In this document: piece by piece, positions 42,299-51,699 of the stretch
Numbering within the stretch: the stretch's first letter is position 1
Layout: each line of letters starts with the position of its first letter
Assembly (NCBI GenBank): GCA_024233835.1
Contig: JACKPC010000004.1
Span: 184,001 to 248,000, forward strand
Origin: Leptospiraceae bacterium
GTDB taxonomy: Bacteria; Spirochaetota; Leptospiria; Leptospirales; Leptospiraceae
DNA length: 64,000 nt
Reading direction: 5' to 3'
Made by a program: the position numbers and the translations under genes
The notes under the pieces: model-generated
Told to the model about the DNA's origin: nothing
What the model saw: the letters and a program-made list of their open reading frames with translations, nothing else
The model's database searches: none

Positions 42299-44098
42299 TT
42301 ATTGAAGATTGATTGTAGGTAAAAGTTTTTTCTCATAGGTAAAAAAATTTAGCATAGGAGATTCCGCAAGAATTTCATTTTTTTCATTCAGAACAATTAT
42401 TTTCCACCTGTATTCTCCAGTCTCTCGAATATCATGTTTATATAGATTTGCATTTTCTAATATTTTTTCAAAATAGGGTTTTGTGTCAGTCTGTTTATAA
42501 AGCATAAATTTATATTTTCCCATAACTGCCGGATTCTCCCATTTAAAGGAAACAAGATAATCAGGATATAAATTTACTTTTGAAAAATTTGTAGGATAAA
42601 ATACTTTTATATCCATTCTATCTTTTAAATAAAAAGAAGAAGAAGAAACAATCTCTTTTTCCTTCAAACCCGGTTTTAAAATTCCTTTTAAAGTCCAGTA
42701 ATATTTTCCGACAGTTGTATTAAAAGAAGGTAAAATATAAGAAAGTTTTGTATTTGCAGTATAAATGTTCTTGGTGAACTCAGGATCCATGCTTATTTGA
42801 ATAGTATAATATTCTACTCCCGGATGCTTTTTCCAAATAAAGTAATATTGATTCTTCTGTATATCTTTTAAAAGGATTTCTTCATTTGCTACGGGTTGAA
42901 AAATTTTTAGTTCCGGAATTTTATCCTGATTTTGAATTCGAAATTGAAGTGGTTCACTTAATAAGGAAAGTCGCTTATTCCAATTTATGACAGAACGCAC
43001 ACGCACATAATATTCACCTTGTTCATTAAAAGAGAAATTGGAAACAGTAAAATCAGTTTCTTTTCGAAAGATCGAAGAATTAAAATTCGGATTCTTTGCT
43101 ATTTCTAAAGTATAATAATTAGCTAAAGGATCTTCCGTCCATTCCAGAAAATAACTTCCCTGTTTCCCATAAATCGGAAGAGTTTCTCCTACAGACGGTT
43201 TTAATATTTTTAAAATTCGTTGAGGCAAAATATAAAAACTGCGTATTTCAGAAAAACGTCCATTTGCTTTATTTAATATTCTCCAGTAATAAATTCCTTC
43301 GGTTAAACTAATAGTAAAATTCCTTGATTCTGTCTTTTCTCTATAAATAACTTTTTCAAAAGTAAAAGAATCAGATAATTCTAATATACTTTCAACAAGA
43401 GGGTTTTGGTTCTCCCATGCAAATTGAATTAACTGCATTTTAGAAGTACCAGCAATAATCGCCAAATTTTCCGGTGTTAGAAGTTTAATACCGGTATTCA
43501 GTTTAGATATAAGTTCATTCTCAAAAACTCCCGTCTCTCCGGAAGTAAAAGTAAGGTTTTTAGTTTGGGTTTTAAATTCTGCTGTTCCTTTTTGCACTGT
43601 GAATTCCATTATTCGTTTCCCTATACTTCTAAGGTGCACAATTCCATTTTTTAATAACAAAAATCCTTTTCCTAAAGGTGAATTGATCTGTAAGGGAATA
43701 TTTATACTTTCCGAATTAATTTTGAAATCACCATAATAAAAATCAATACCTAATCTCTCAGTACTTGCATCTATAGTAAACATAGTATTTTCCTGAACCT
43801 CAAGGTTTATACTTTTACCAAGATTTATTAGGAGAAGCGATTTGGAATCGGTTAGAATACTATCTTTATCGAATAAGGGAGAATTTTTTTCCAGTTCCTG
43901 CCAGACTACACTTTTAGAAGTTTTACGGCTAACCTTATTATATATAAAATCTACACTACCAACCAGCCTCTCTCCTTGAATTTTTGAAATAAAAGAAAAA
44001 TCTAAAATAAGTAAAATAGAAAAGACAGTAAGAATAAAAAAAAGCAGAAAGGGAATAAGACTTCTTTTTTTAATCAAGAACATCATATTTTTCTTCAT
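42299..44098 (-). CDS. FecR-domain protein with fibronectin-like repeats
   Basis: This 599-residue protein has an N-terminal membrane segment (about 13-33) and then a FecR-like domain (about 45-200; VQENTMFTIDASTE, GDFKINSESINIPLQINSPLG), followed by several repeated beta domains with the pattern W...P...YTLEIAKNPNFN and GEYYVRVRSV. FecR-type domains relay a signal across the outer or inner membrane; here it would be exported and exposed. It overlaps the cyclase gene by 29 bp. Later ATG codons at 44086 and 44083 are possible starts. Confidence 0.75.
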   Translation of the reverse strand: MKKNMMFLIKKRSLIPFLLFFILTVFSILLILDFSFISKIQGERLVGSVDFIYNKVSRKTSKSVVWQELEKNSPLFDKDSILTDSKSLLLINLGKSINLEVQENTMFTIDASTERLGIDFYYGDFKINSESINIPLQINSPLGKGFLLLKNGIVHLRSIGKRIMEFTVQKGTAEFKTQTKNLTFTSGETGVFENELISKLNTGIKLLTPENLAIIAGTSKMQLIQFAWENQNPLVESILELSDSFTFEKVIYREKTESRNFTISLTEGIYYWRILNKANGRFSEIRSFYILPQRILKILKPSVGETLPIYGKQGSYFLEWTEDPLANYYTLEIAKNPNFNSSIFRKETDFTVSNFSFNEQGEYYVRVRSVINWNKRLSLLSEPLQFRIQNQDKIPELKIFQPVANEEILLKDIQKNQYYFIWKKHPGVEYYTIQISMDPEFTKNIYTANTKLSYILPSFNTTVGKYYWTLKGILKPGLKEKEIVSSSSFYLKDRMDIKVFYPTNFSKVNLYPDYLVSFKWENPAVMGKYKFMLYKQTDTKPYFEKILENANLYKHDIRETGEYRWKIIVLNEKNEILAESPMLNFFTYEKKLLPTINLQ

Positions 44099-45959
44099 GT
44101 CCTTCTTTTAATTTTTCTTTTTCTTTTTCGGATAGTCCTATGGAAGTAATTTTTAATAACACTCTAAGACTATTTAAATCAGAAGGACAATCCGGATCAT
44201 CCATTCTTCCCAGAACTGCATATACCTGCTGTTCTTTCTCTTTTCCTTTCACCTTCACCGGCTTTAATTTTTCTAGTTTGTAAATGCCTTCTACTTCCTG
44301 TTTGGCTTCTTCCGAAATGAGAATGTCGGTATCAAAAGCTTTATTCAAAGACTCCAAGCGGGACGCATAATTAACCGTATCACCAATTAAAGAATACTGC
44401 ATTCTATCAAAAGAGCCTACCATTCCGGAAATAACCTCTCCATAATTGATACCACAACCAATTTGGATAGGTTCATCTCCTTCTTTCTCTCTATAATTAT
44501 TATACTGAATAAGTGTTTTTCTCATGGTTAAAGCAGAGTTAATAGCGTTTTCGCAATCATTTCCTGCCGTATAGGTAGCTCCCCAGGCCGCATAAATTCC
44601 ATCTCCCATTAAATCCACCACAATACCGTGATGTGACCCGATGCAAGATACCATTAGCGAAAGATAACCATTTAAAAATAAAATCAGTTCTTCCGGAGAA
44701 ATTTTTTCCGCAATAGCTGTAAATCCTCTAACATCAGAAAAGAAAATAGCTGCTTTACGCAATTCGCCACCAAGAGATATTTCTCCTCTAATTACCTTAT
44801 TTACAATATCCTTATTAATAAAGCGGGTAAATGCTTCCTTGACTCTCTCCCTCTCATCAAGACCTCTAGCCATTTGTATAAAATATTCACTTAACAAACC
44901 TACTTCATCTTCTGTCTCTTTTTCAATGTTAACCTTAAATTCCCCCTGACTAATCTTTATGGTTTCAACAAGAAGCTTCATCAGAGGTCTTGTAATTTTT
45001 TCTGTTAAATAGTATAAGATTAAAAGAGAGATACAAAGAGCAATAATCATAATATACAAATTTCGTCTCTGTATATTATAGACCTCTTCCATAGCTAAAT
45101 CTTCATTTATAAAAGAGATAACTCCGGCATTACCAAAAGATAGTTTCTTATATGCACCTATATAAGATTTCCCCTCAATATCTTTATATAACTTAAGTCC
45201 ATTCCCGAGCTTATTATTGAACATAAATTTCACCATTTCATGACCGGAGTAATCAATGGCTACCTGACTTAACTTATCCTCCGAGTGAGCAAGAATAATT
45301 CCTTTCCCATTAACCATAAAACTGGTATTAATGCTCATTTTATCGAAAGCTAATTGAATTTTTCTCAAACTTGAAAGTGCGACTAAAAACACACCTTTTT
45401 CAGAAGGAACTCCTAAACCAACTATGGGCTCCCTTGAATGTAAAAAGGAAGATGGATTAAATATACTTATTTTATTATTTCCACTTAAAAAAAAATCAAT
45501 ACGATTTTCTTGCAGAAAACTCAGAACCTGTTCCTGTTTGAATCCATTTTTGGAAAATAGGGTTTCGTTATGGGTATAATCAATTACTCTGGCCTCCGTA
45601 TCTGAAAACTGAAAAATTCCAACGAACAAAAACTCGGAATTATTCTTATAAAATAATTCTTCAAATTGCTTTCGATTTACAGAACCGGGTTTAATGTTTT
45701 TTAAAGATATAGCAGCCTGTCTTGTTTTATCAATAATGGCTTCGAGATCAGATTGAACCTTTTGTCCTACAAGCTCCACTGTTTTCAGGTTCAAACTCTT
45801 TACCCGTCTTATATTATCCTGTTTAAAAAAATAAGTGGCTAAGACTATGATAATGCCCACAGTACTGATAAACAATAAAGATACCAGTCCGAGAATTTTG
45901 AGTTGTAAAGGCCTTCTCGGTTTAACTTCAATTTTCGAAAATTCCTTTGCTCTATTCAC
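44070..45959 (-). CDS. Membrane-bound class III nucleotide cyclase with extracellular sensor and HAMP
   Basis: This 629-residue protein has a first membrane helix (about 22-44), an extracytoplasmic sensor (about 45-298), a second helix (about 300-318), a HAMP linker and a class III cyclase domain (about 402-570). Metal ligands are D409 (FFSDVRGFT) and D453 (MGDG); N530 and R534 (DTVNYASR) are the transition-state residues. The position that usually holds the adenine-specifying Lys (DKYIGD in many enzymes) is D449 in VDLMGD. The product may thus be cGMP or another base, not simply cAMP. It overlaps the upstream cyclic-nucleotide-binding gene by 8 bp. Confidence 0.9.
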   Translation of the reverse strand: MNRAKEFSKIEVKPRRPLQLKILGLVSLLFISTVGIIIVLATYFFKQDNIRRVKSLNLKTVELVGQKVQSDLEAIIDKTRQAAISLKNIKPGSVNRKQFEELFYKNNSEFLFVGIFQFSDTEARVIDYTHNETLFSKNGFKQEQVLSFLQENRIDFFLSGNNKISIFNPSSFLHSREPIVGLGVPSEKGVFLVALSSLRKIQLAFDKMSINTSFMVNGKGIILAHSEDKLSQVAIDYSGHEMVKFMFNNKLGNGLKLYKDIEGKSYIGAYKKLSFGNAGVISFINEDLAMEEVYNIQRRNLYIMIIALCISLLILYYLTEKITRPLMKLLVETIKISQGEFKVNIEKETEDEVGLLSEYFIQMARGLDERERVKEAFTRFINKDIVNKVIRGEISLGGELRKAAIFFSDVRGFTAIAEKISPEELILFLNGYLSLMVSCIGSHHGIVVDLMGDGIYAAWGATYTAGNDCENAINSALTMRKTLIQYNNYREKEGDEPIQIGCGINYGEVISGMVGSFDRMQYSLIGDTVNYASRLESLNKAFDTDILISEEAKQEVEGIYKLEKLKPVKVKGKEKEQQVYAVLGRMDDPDCPSDLNSLRVLLKITSIGLSEKEKEKLKEGHEEKYDVLD

Positions 45960-46887
45960 CCGGTTCCTTCTTCCTTACAGTCTTCAAATACGTATCCTGA
46001 AAGATAATTAAGTGTATAATAAATAACTTATAAGCATTATAGAATAGTTCAGGATTCAAGCGAGCTATCTTAAAAAAGATTTCCTGATTCAGGATGGCAA
46101 GCCTCGCACCTCCGGAACCGGCAATAGCTGTATAATTTCGAACGTAGGAATCATTAATATCATGATAACCAAATATATCACCGGTTTCCCAACATCCAAT
46201 TTCGACTTCGTCTTCTTCTATTTCTAAATATTTTTCAATATCCATAAAGCTATCCATGTGAAAAACAAGCTCTTCATCTTTTTCAATTTCTTCTCGCTTT
46301 GGCTTACTCTTCAGGATTCGAACTTTACCTTCTAAGATCAGAAAAAAATTATTATCACCATATTCTTTTTCTTTAAACACAATATTATTTGCAGCAAAGA
46401 ATCGTTTTTGATTGCTGTTAATTAGATTTCCTATCTCTATATTTTTCAATCGGGTTTTTCCCAGTTCAGATTCCAATTCGGGGATTGTGATTAGCTTTGG
46501 AGGTGGAGTAATAAGATTAATAAGGTTCACAAACCGGCGAGTACGATTTCTTGCTGCATTTATTAAGGTTTGAATGAACTTAATATTAGAGGCAATGATT
46601 TTTATAAAGGAATCCCGGTTTATAGCTACCAACTTCGTATTGTTTTCGAGGGCAACCACTGCTGCGGTTCTTTTCGTATTTAAGACAAGTGCAAATTCTC
46701 CAAAAAAATTTCCCTTCGTTACCCGATTTAAAAGTTCTCTTTTGGAACCTATCATTTTACAGGCAGCCACTTCACCACTTAATACAAAAAACATTCCTTC
46801 TCTGGCATCATCGCCTTCCTGAAAAATAAAATCTCCTTCCTGATATGTATGAACTGTTGCAACCTTTAAAATATCTAAATATTCCAT
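45952..46887 (-). CDS. Double cyclic-nucleotide-binding protein
   Basis: The ATG complementary to 46885-46887 has AGAGG 8 nt upstream and gives 311 residues. The first domain (about 8-120) has the phosphate-binding cassette GNFFGEFALVLNTKRTAAV; a second, more diverged domain follows after a Pro-rich linker (TPPPKLITIPE), with FFLILEGKV and GDIFGYHD. There is no DNA-binding domain. Its place directly upstream of the cyclase gene (overlap 8 bp) suggests it binds the cyclase product. Confidence 0.85.
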   Translation of the reverse strand: MEYLDILKVATVHTYQEGDFIFQEGDDAREGMFFVLSGEVAACKMIGSKRELLNRVTKGNFFGEFALVLNTKRTAAVVALENNTKLVAINRDSFIKIIASNIKFIQTLINAARNRTRRFVNLINLITPPPKLITIPELESELGKTRLKNIEIGNLINSNQKRFFAANNIVFKEKEYGDNNFFLILEGKVRILKSKPKREEIEKDEELVFHMDSFMDIEKYLEIEEDEVEIGCWETGDIFGYHDINDSYVRNYTAIAGSGGARLAILNQEIFFKIARLNPELFYNAYKLFIIHLIIFQDTYLKTVRKKEPGE

Positions 46888-46951
46888 ATAAACCACCTCT
46901 TCCCAAAATAGTATTTTGCATTAAAATAGCAAGAAGGAATTCAATTCGCGT

Positions 46952-48514
46952 TCAGGTCAACTTAAAACCTGAAAGATTTTTATCCAATTCGCCCACCAAC
47001 TCATCCAGATTTGTTGTAAAACCATTTATTTGAGCCAGAGAAGCTGTAAATTCCCGGTTTATCTTCTCGATTGTTCTAATATTTTCTCCAATTCCCTTTC
47101 CGGACTCAATCTGCTCTTCTCCAGTTTTTACCAGAATTTCAATAATCTTATCCATCTTATTGAAAACTTCATGAACTTCGTTTAAAAGACCACTGGTTTC
47201 CTGAACTAACTTCTGAATACCCTTGGATTCAGAAGTAATAGCTGAAAAACTCTCAATGACCTCCCTTACATCATGACTGAGATTTTTAATAATAGAAGTA
47301 GTCTGTTGGGTAGCTTCTGCGGTCTGTTCTGAAAGTTTTCCAATTTCCATGGCTACTATAGAAAAACCTTTTCCCTGTTCCCCTGCTCTTGCTGCTTCAA
47401 TAGAAGCATTTAGAGACAACAAATTTGTTTTTTCTGCAATGTCAACTATCGTTTGAATAATATCACTAATCTTTTCACTCGAATTCTTCAAATCCTGAAT
47501 TTTTTTTGAAGAGCCTTCAATTACATTTTTTATATTATCAACACCTATACTGGAACGTTCTAATATTTTTGTGCTTCGTTTTGTAACCTCAATGGCATTA
47601 GAAGCAATAGTAGATGTTTCAAACATTAGAGATGAGTTTCTTTCGATCTTCTGTAACATTAAAGAAATACTTGAAACTGAGTTTTCAGTGTAAGTTAACT
47701 GTTTTTGGGATCCGTTTAAAAGAACTTCTGTATTATTACGTATGTTCTTACTCAGCCTGGATACCTCAGAAGAAATAGAGCGAATCCCGATCAAAGCTAC
47801 CCGGATTTCTGTCATCATCAGGTTAAAAGATGTAACTAATTTATTCTCTTCCTGTTTCTCGGAATCTAACTGAATTTCAACACGTAAATCTTTTTTTGTA
47901 ACTTTCCTGGCCGCATCACTGAAAAGATCGGTTTCCTCATTCTGCAATTTTTTTAGAAAGTCACTATGATTAAACTCTTTCACACTTAAATTAAAATGCA
48001 AAAATTTAATAATGCCAATAATAATGATAGTTCCTAATATAAAGAAAAGATTATTTAATAATAATTTAACTTCAAATTCAGCTCCCCAAATAATATTTAG
48101 AAAAATATACAAGAAGAGAGTAATAAAAGAATTTATAATTGAATGCTTAAACTCCCAGGGTAAAATTAAATTTGTCGCAACCATTACCAGGTTCAGGCCT
48201 GCATAATAGGCAGAATTAAAACCACCTAAGAGCACAGTCATCCAGACAATGACAAAACTCACCGTAAATGAAGCAATGTATCCATGTATAAAAGAGTAGT
48301 TTCCGGGTTTTGTCTTTTTTAAAATAACAACCTGCACCATAGCTACGAGGGTAAAGAATAACCTCAACCCTAAAAACATAAGCAGTTTTTGTTTTGAAAC
48401 TACAAAGTAATCCAAAACAAAGAAAATTGGCACTAAAGTTCCTGCCAGTAAAATGAATGGGATAGACCAATTATGAGTATGTTCGTTAATATATTGCTTG
48501 AGTTCTTTATTCAT
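46952..48514 (-). CDS. Methyl-accepting chemotaxis-type receptor with 6-TM YYAGL sensor
   Basis: This 520-residue protein has an N-terminal six-helix membrane module (about 15-175) with the motif GGFNSAYYAGLNLV and a cytoplasmic part ending in the chemoreceptor hairpin: EKTNLLSLNASIEAARAGEQ and GKGFSIVAMEIGKLSEQT. It would signal through CheA/CheW, which are not in the window. Its sensor is closely similar to that of the phosphatase at 49947. It overlaps the PilZ-methyltransferase gene by 8 bp. Confidence 0.88.
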   Translation of the reverse strand: MNKELKQYINEHTHNWSIPFILLAGTLVPIFFVLDYFVVSKQKLLMFLGLRLFFTLVAMVQVVILKKTKPGNYSFIHGYIASFTVSFVIVWMTVLLGGFNSAYYAGLNLVMVATNLILPWEFKHSIINSFITLFLYIFLNIIWGAEFEVKLLLNNLFFILGTIIIIGIIKFLHFNLSVKEFNHSDFLKKLQNEETDLFSDAARKVTKKDLRVEIQLDSEKQEENKLVTSFNLMMTEIRVALIGIRSISSEVSRLSKNIRNNTEVLLNGSQKQLTYTENSVSSISLMLQKIERNSSLMFETSTIASNAIEVTKRSTKILERSSIGVDNIKNVIEGSSKKIQDLKNSSEKISDIIQTIVDIAEKTNLLSLNASIEAARAGEQGKGFSIVAMEIGKLSEQTAEATQQTTSIIKNLSHDVREVIESFSAITSESKGIQKLVQETSGLLNEVHEVFNKMDKIIEILVKTGEEQIESGKGIGENIRTIEKINREFTASLAQINGFTTNLDELVGELDKNLSGFKLT

Positions 48515-49937
48515 TTTTTGTGACTCTCAAAAACATCTGGGAACCTGATTCCTCAAAACCAATTTCCACGTTTTTAATATCTTTGAGATTTTCTGTAAGT
48601 TCAAGCATTTCTTCTTCATCTCGGTAAATTAATTTCCAGTCCATCAAATATTCCATGTAGATACGGGTTTCATTTTTTTCATGATAATTCCCTATCAATA
48701 ACTCACCACCGGGCGAAAGCATAGAAAACAATTTTTCAGTCAATACTTTGGCTACAGGAAAGGTAAGGTAGTCAAAAAGTCCCATGGAATAAATAAAATT
48801 ATAATTACCCAGTTGCAGGGCAGGCTCCTTACTTCGGAGTATTGTTCGCACCGACTCCCGAAGATAATTAACCCTAAAATGATCCTCTAATAAAACCGAC
48901 TCTATGCCTTTTCTCGCTTCATCGAGAGCATCTTCATCCTGATCCAGAAGGTTTATTTCAACATTCTTCCAAACTTCTGTATTTTGCAAAAAATCACGAA
49001 TTTCCCAGGCAGGACCGCAGGCGATAGAGAGAATTTTTGCTTTCTCTTCTATTGACGCATTTTTAGCTTTTTCTATCAAAGTACGGTTGATGAGTGCTCG
49101 TCGATTCCGTACAGCCATTGCTGCCTTAGTATTTACGGGATGATAATGAAATATTTTACCGAAGGAGGATTCTCCTTCATAAGAGTTTCTATAGACCAGC
49201 TCCATCATTTCAGAATCCCCGGCATATCCTCTCGGTTTAATATTAGTTCTCCAGATAAAAGGAGATTCCATCAGGTAATGCCATAGAACTTTACGAATAT
49301 AATAACCATGAATTTCATGCTGAATTTTATTATAAGGCTTAACAGTTCGTTTTAAATTTGTGATTGTATCATTTAAAAATTGATAAAATTCTCTTCCGAT
49401 CCCTTTTAAAATGGATTGAAATAGAGATTTTTGCAAAATATCCGGTTCTTTGGAAAATTTTTTATCCAGATCATCCAACTTTCTTTTATAAAGAGAAAAA
49501 CCGAGAGAAATATCAGAAACGAGAGCTTTGAATTCAGGAATTACCTTTTCCATGTCCCTGAATTCCAATTTTACGCTTTTTATTTCATCTTCCTGTATGT
49601 GAGTAATGTGTTTTTCATTTAAAAAATCCAGATCCACAAACTCATTTTCCAGATAAATTCCTAAAAATTGTTCTCCTTTTTCTTTGTACATTCTTACAAT
49701 GCTTGCATCCCCAAGATTTCTCTCCTGACCGAAACAATGGATGCTGCAATTAAAGATATGAAGCGTTTCTTTTTCTTTTAATTTTAAAGTTTCCGCCGGA
49801 ATAACAACTCCAAGACCGAAACGGGAATAATCCCAGATATAACCCTCAATTCTAACTTTCTTAGGAGTATAAAAACTTAAACGAACTTCGTTTTTATTAT
49901 GAATTCTTATCCTAGTAGCTTTTCTCTTTTCAATCAT
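48507..49937 (-). CDS. PilZ domain fused to SAM-dependent methyltransferase
   Basis: This 476-residue protein begins with a PilZ-type c-di-GMP site: R5xxxR9 (EKRKATRI) and D36xSxxG (WDYSRFG). After a helical linker (about 120-270) comes a class I methyltransferase domain with IACGPAWEIRDF (about 305-316), an acidic LLDQDEDAL (about 330-338) and LSPGGELLIGNY. The KPRGYAGDSEMMELVY block resembles proteins called extracellular-factor (3-hydroxypalmitic acid methyl ester) biosynthesis enzymes, but this is from memory. The likely reading is a methyltransferase gated by c-di-GMP. It sits between the phosphatase and the receptor genes. Confidence 0.78.
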   Translation of the reverse strand: MIEKRKATRIRIHNKNEVRLSFYTPKKVRIEGYIWDYSRFGLGVVIPAETLKLKEKETLHIFNCSIHCFGQERNLGDASIVRMYKEKGEQFLGIYLENEFVDLDFLNEKHITHIQEDEIKSVKLEFRDMEKVIPEFKALVSDISLGFSLYKRKLDDLDKKFSKEPDILQKSLFQSILKGIGREFYQFLNDTITNLKRTVKPYNKIQHEIHGYYIRKVLWHYLMESPFIWRTNIKPRGYAGDSEMMELVYRNSYEGESSFGKIFHYHPVNTKAAMAVRNRRALINRTLIEKAKNASIEEKAKILSIACGPAWEIRDFLQNTEVWKNVEINLLDQDEDALDEARKGIESVLLEDHFRVNYLRESVRTILRSKEPALQLGNYNFIYSMGLFDYLTFPVAKVLTEKLFSMLSPGGELLIGNYHEKNETRIYMEYLMDWKLIYRDEEEMLELTENLKDIKNVEIGFEESGSQMFLRVTKNE

Positions 49938-49946
49938 CGTATGACT

Positions 49947-51290
49947 TCACTTTTTTTTAATTACTAGAAGACTTATATCATCAGACTGTTCATTTTCAAA
50001 TTCTTTTACATCTTCTATAATCTTATCTAAAATTAATTCCGGTTCATCCTCTCCAAAAGTTTGAATCATTTTTTTCAACCTTTCCTCTCCGTACATCTCC
50101 CTCTTCCCATTCATTGTTTCAGTAACGCCATCTGTATAGAGGAGAACAACATCTCCGGTCGATAATGCAAATTCACTATTTTTCAAGAAAGGTTCAATAT
50201 TATCTAACAATCCTATCCAGGTTCCCTTGGTTTTAATCGATTCAACTTCTTTTTTTTCAGCTCGATAAACAAAAATATCCTGATGATGACCGGAATGGAG
50301 CACCTTATCTTCATCTAAAAGTAAGGCACAAATGGTGATATACATGTCCACACCCAATCTGGCGATATTTTCCTTTAATACAAAATTAATTTTACCAATC
50401 ACCTCCGAGGGTAAACAGTCCGGATTTTGATTTAAAATAGAGTGGACACTGGTCTGAGTCATCATCATAATTAAGCCGGAATCTACTCCATGTCCCGAAA
50501 CATCCCCAATTAAAGCCCATTTACGACCCTTTTTAGTTATGATATCGAAATAATCTCCACCCACTTCATCCGCAGTTATCATCCGAGCTGCAATCTCATA
50601 ACCCTCTAAAGACTTATCATCCGGTAAAAGAGCTGTTTGGATCTTTTTTGCGATTTCCATCTCGCTCCAAAGTGCATCCCTGGCCTTTTTTAAATCCTGT
50701 CGACTCTCAAATTCTTTTTGAATCAGGTTATATTTCACATGATTAATACTGGAAGCAATAATCACTGTAGAAATCATAAAGAAAAGATTATTAAAGAGGT
50801 TGATACTCTGATAATTTTCTCCCCAGATAAAATTTATAGCCAGATAAAAACAAACTGTAATCATTCCATTTAAAGCGGAATGAAAAGCTCTCCAGGGTAG
50901 TAGTAAATTAACAGCAATAATAACAAGGTTTAAACCTGCATAGTATCTGGAATCAAATCCTCCAAGATGCATAGTCATTAAAACTATTGCAAAACTAACA
51001 GTAAACGTAAAAACGTAGCCATGAAGAAAAGAATATATACCGGGTTTTGTTTTGCGTATAATTAAAAACTGCAAAATAATAATCACTGTCGTCGCAAAAC
51101 GATAAAAACCAAAACGCGGTAATAACTCGAGTGAGTTTCTGGGAATCGTAATGATATCCAATAAAAAGAAAAAAGGAACCAGAGTAAAACCCAGAACAGT
51201 TAAGGTTATGAGCCAGGAATGAATAAGATAATTGGAATAAACCTTAAAATTTAAAATTTCATCCAGGCTATCAATTGACTTTTCTTTCAT
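49947..51290 (-). CDS. SpoIIE/PP2C phosphatase with 6-TM YYAGL sensor
   Basis: The ATG complementary to 51288-51290 lies after the STAS-like gene ends and gives 447 residues; a TTG at 51344 would lie inside that gene. Six membrane helices (GGFDSRYYAGLNLV motif) precede a linker and a PP2C domain (about 210-447): AARMITADEVGGDYFD, GDVSGHGVDSGLIM and LYTDGVTETMNG. It would dephosphorylate an antagonist protein, probably that encoded just upstream. Only 9 bp separate it from the PilZ-methyltransferase gene. Confidence 0.88.
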   Translation of the reverse strand: MKEKSIDSLDEILNFKVYSNYLIHSWLITLTVLGFTLVPFFFLLDIITIPRNSLELLPRFGFYRFATTVIIILQFLIIRKTKPGIYSFLHGYVFTFTVSFAIVLMTMHLGGFDSRYYAGLNLVIIAVNLLLPWRAFHSALNGMITVCFYLAINFIWGENYQSINLFNNLFFMISTVIIASSINHVKYNLIQKEFESRQDLKKARDALWSEMEIAKKIQTALLPDDKSLEGYEIAARMITADEVGGDYFDIITKKGRKWALIGDVSGHGVDSGLIMMMTQTSVHSILNQNPDCLPSEVIGKINFVLKENIARLGVDMYITICALLLDEDKVLHSGHHQDIFVYRAEKKEVESIKTKGTWIGLLDNIEPFLKNSEFALSTGDVVLLYTDGVTETMNGKREMYGEERLKKMIQTFGEDEPELILDKIIEDVKEFENEQSDDISLLVIKKK

Positions 51291-51303
51291 ATGAGGAAAG
51301 GAA

Positions 51304-51681
51304 TCATATTCCAAAAATTCGAATTTTCTCCCATTCCAACTCAAACACAGATAGAGCAGAAAAACTCAATTCCTGCCATTTTAAGTTCTTATCATATCGG
51401 ATAGAAAATGGACTCTGTGTTTTTATAGCCCTTTTAATTTCCTTCACTATCGGAGTAATGGTTGAGGAATTCATATATTCTAAAGAAGTGAAATCCAGTA
51501 TTAATTCCTTTTTATTTTCTCCGGCAAGACAGGCTTTAACAGCTTCTTCAAAAATCGGTCCTAAAAAAATTCCCGGTTCCCTATCTGTACTCTCACCAGA
51601 CCATTTTAGAATTACTGCCTCATCATTTTCTATGAGTTTTATCAGTAGTGATTTTATTTTATATTCTTTTTCCCTGCCCAT
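51304..51681 (-). CDS. STAS-like antagonist (Slr1659-like)
   Basis: This 125-residue protein has a strand-helix pattern ending with LILDFTSLEYMNSSTITP, where serines could be the phosphorylation site of a partner-switching antagonist. It resembles the Slr1659 type seen next to Slr1658 kinases in cyanobacteria and Leptospira; this is a recalled likeness. It lies between the kinase-like gene and the phosphatase gene. Confidence 0.7.
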   Translation of the reverse strand: MGREKEYKIKSLLIKLIENDEAVILKWSGESTDREPGIFLGPIFEEAVKACLAGENKKELILDFTSLEYMNSSTITPIVKEIKRAIKTQSPFSIRYDKNLKWQELSFSALSVFELEWEKIRIFGI

Positions 51682-51699
51682 TTTCCTTTACCTGTAAGT

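Noticed and set aside
51291..51344. TTG start at 51344 for the phosphatase gene
   Set aside because: It lies 41 bp inside the STAS-like gene without a ribosome site; the ATG at 51290 follows that gene.
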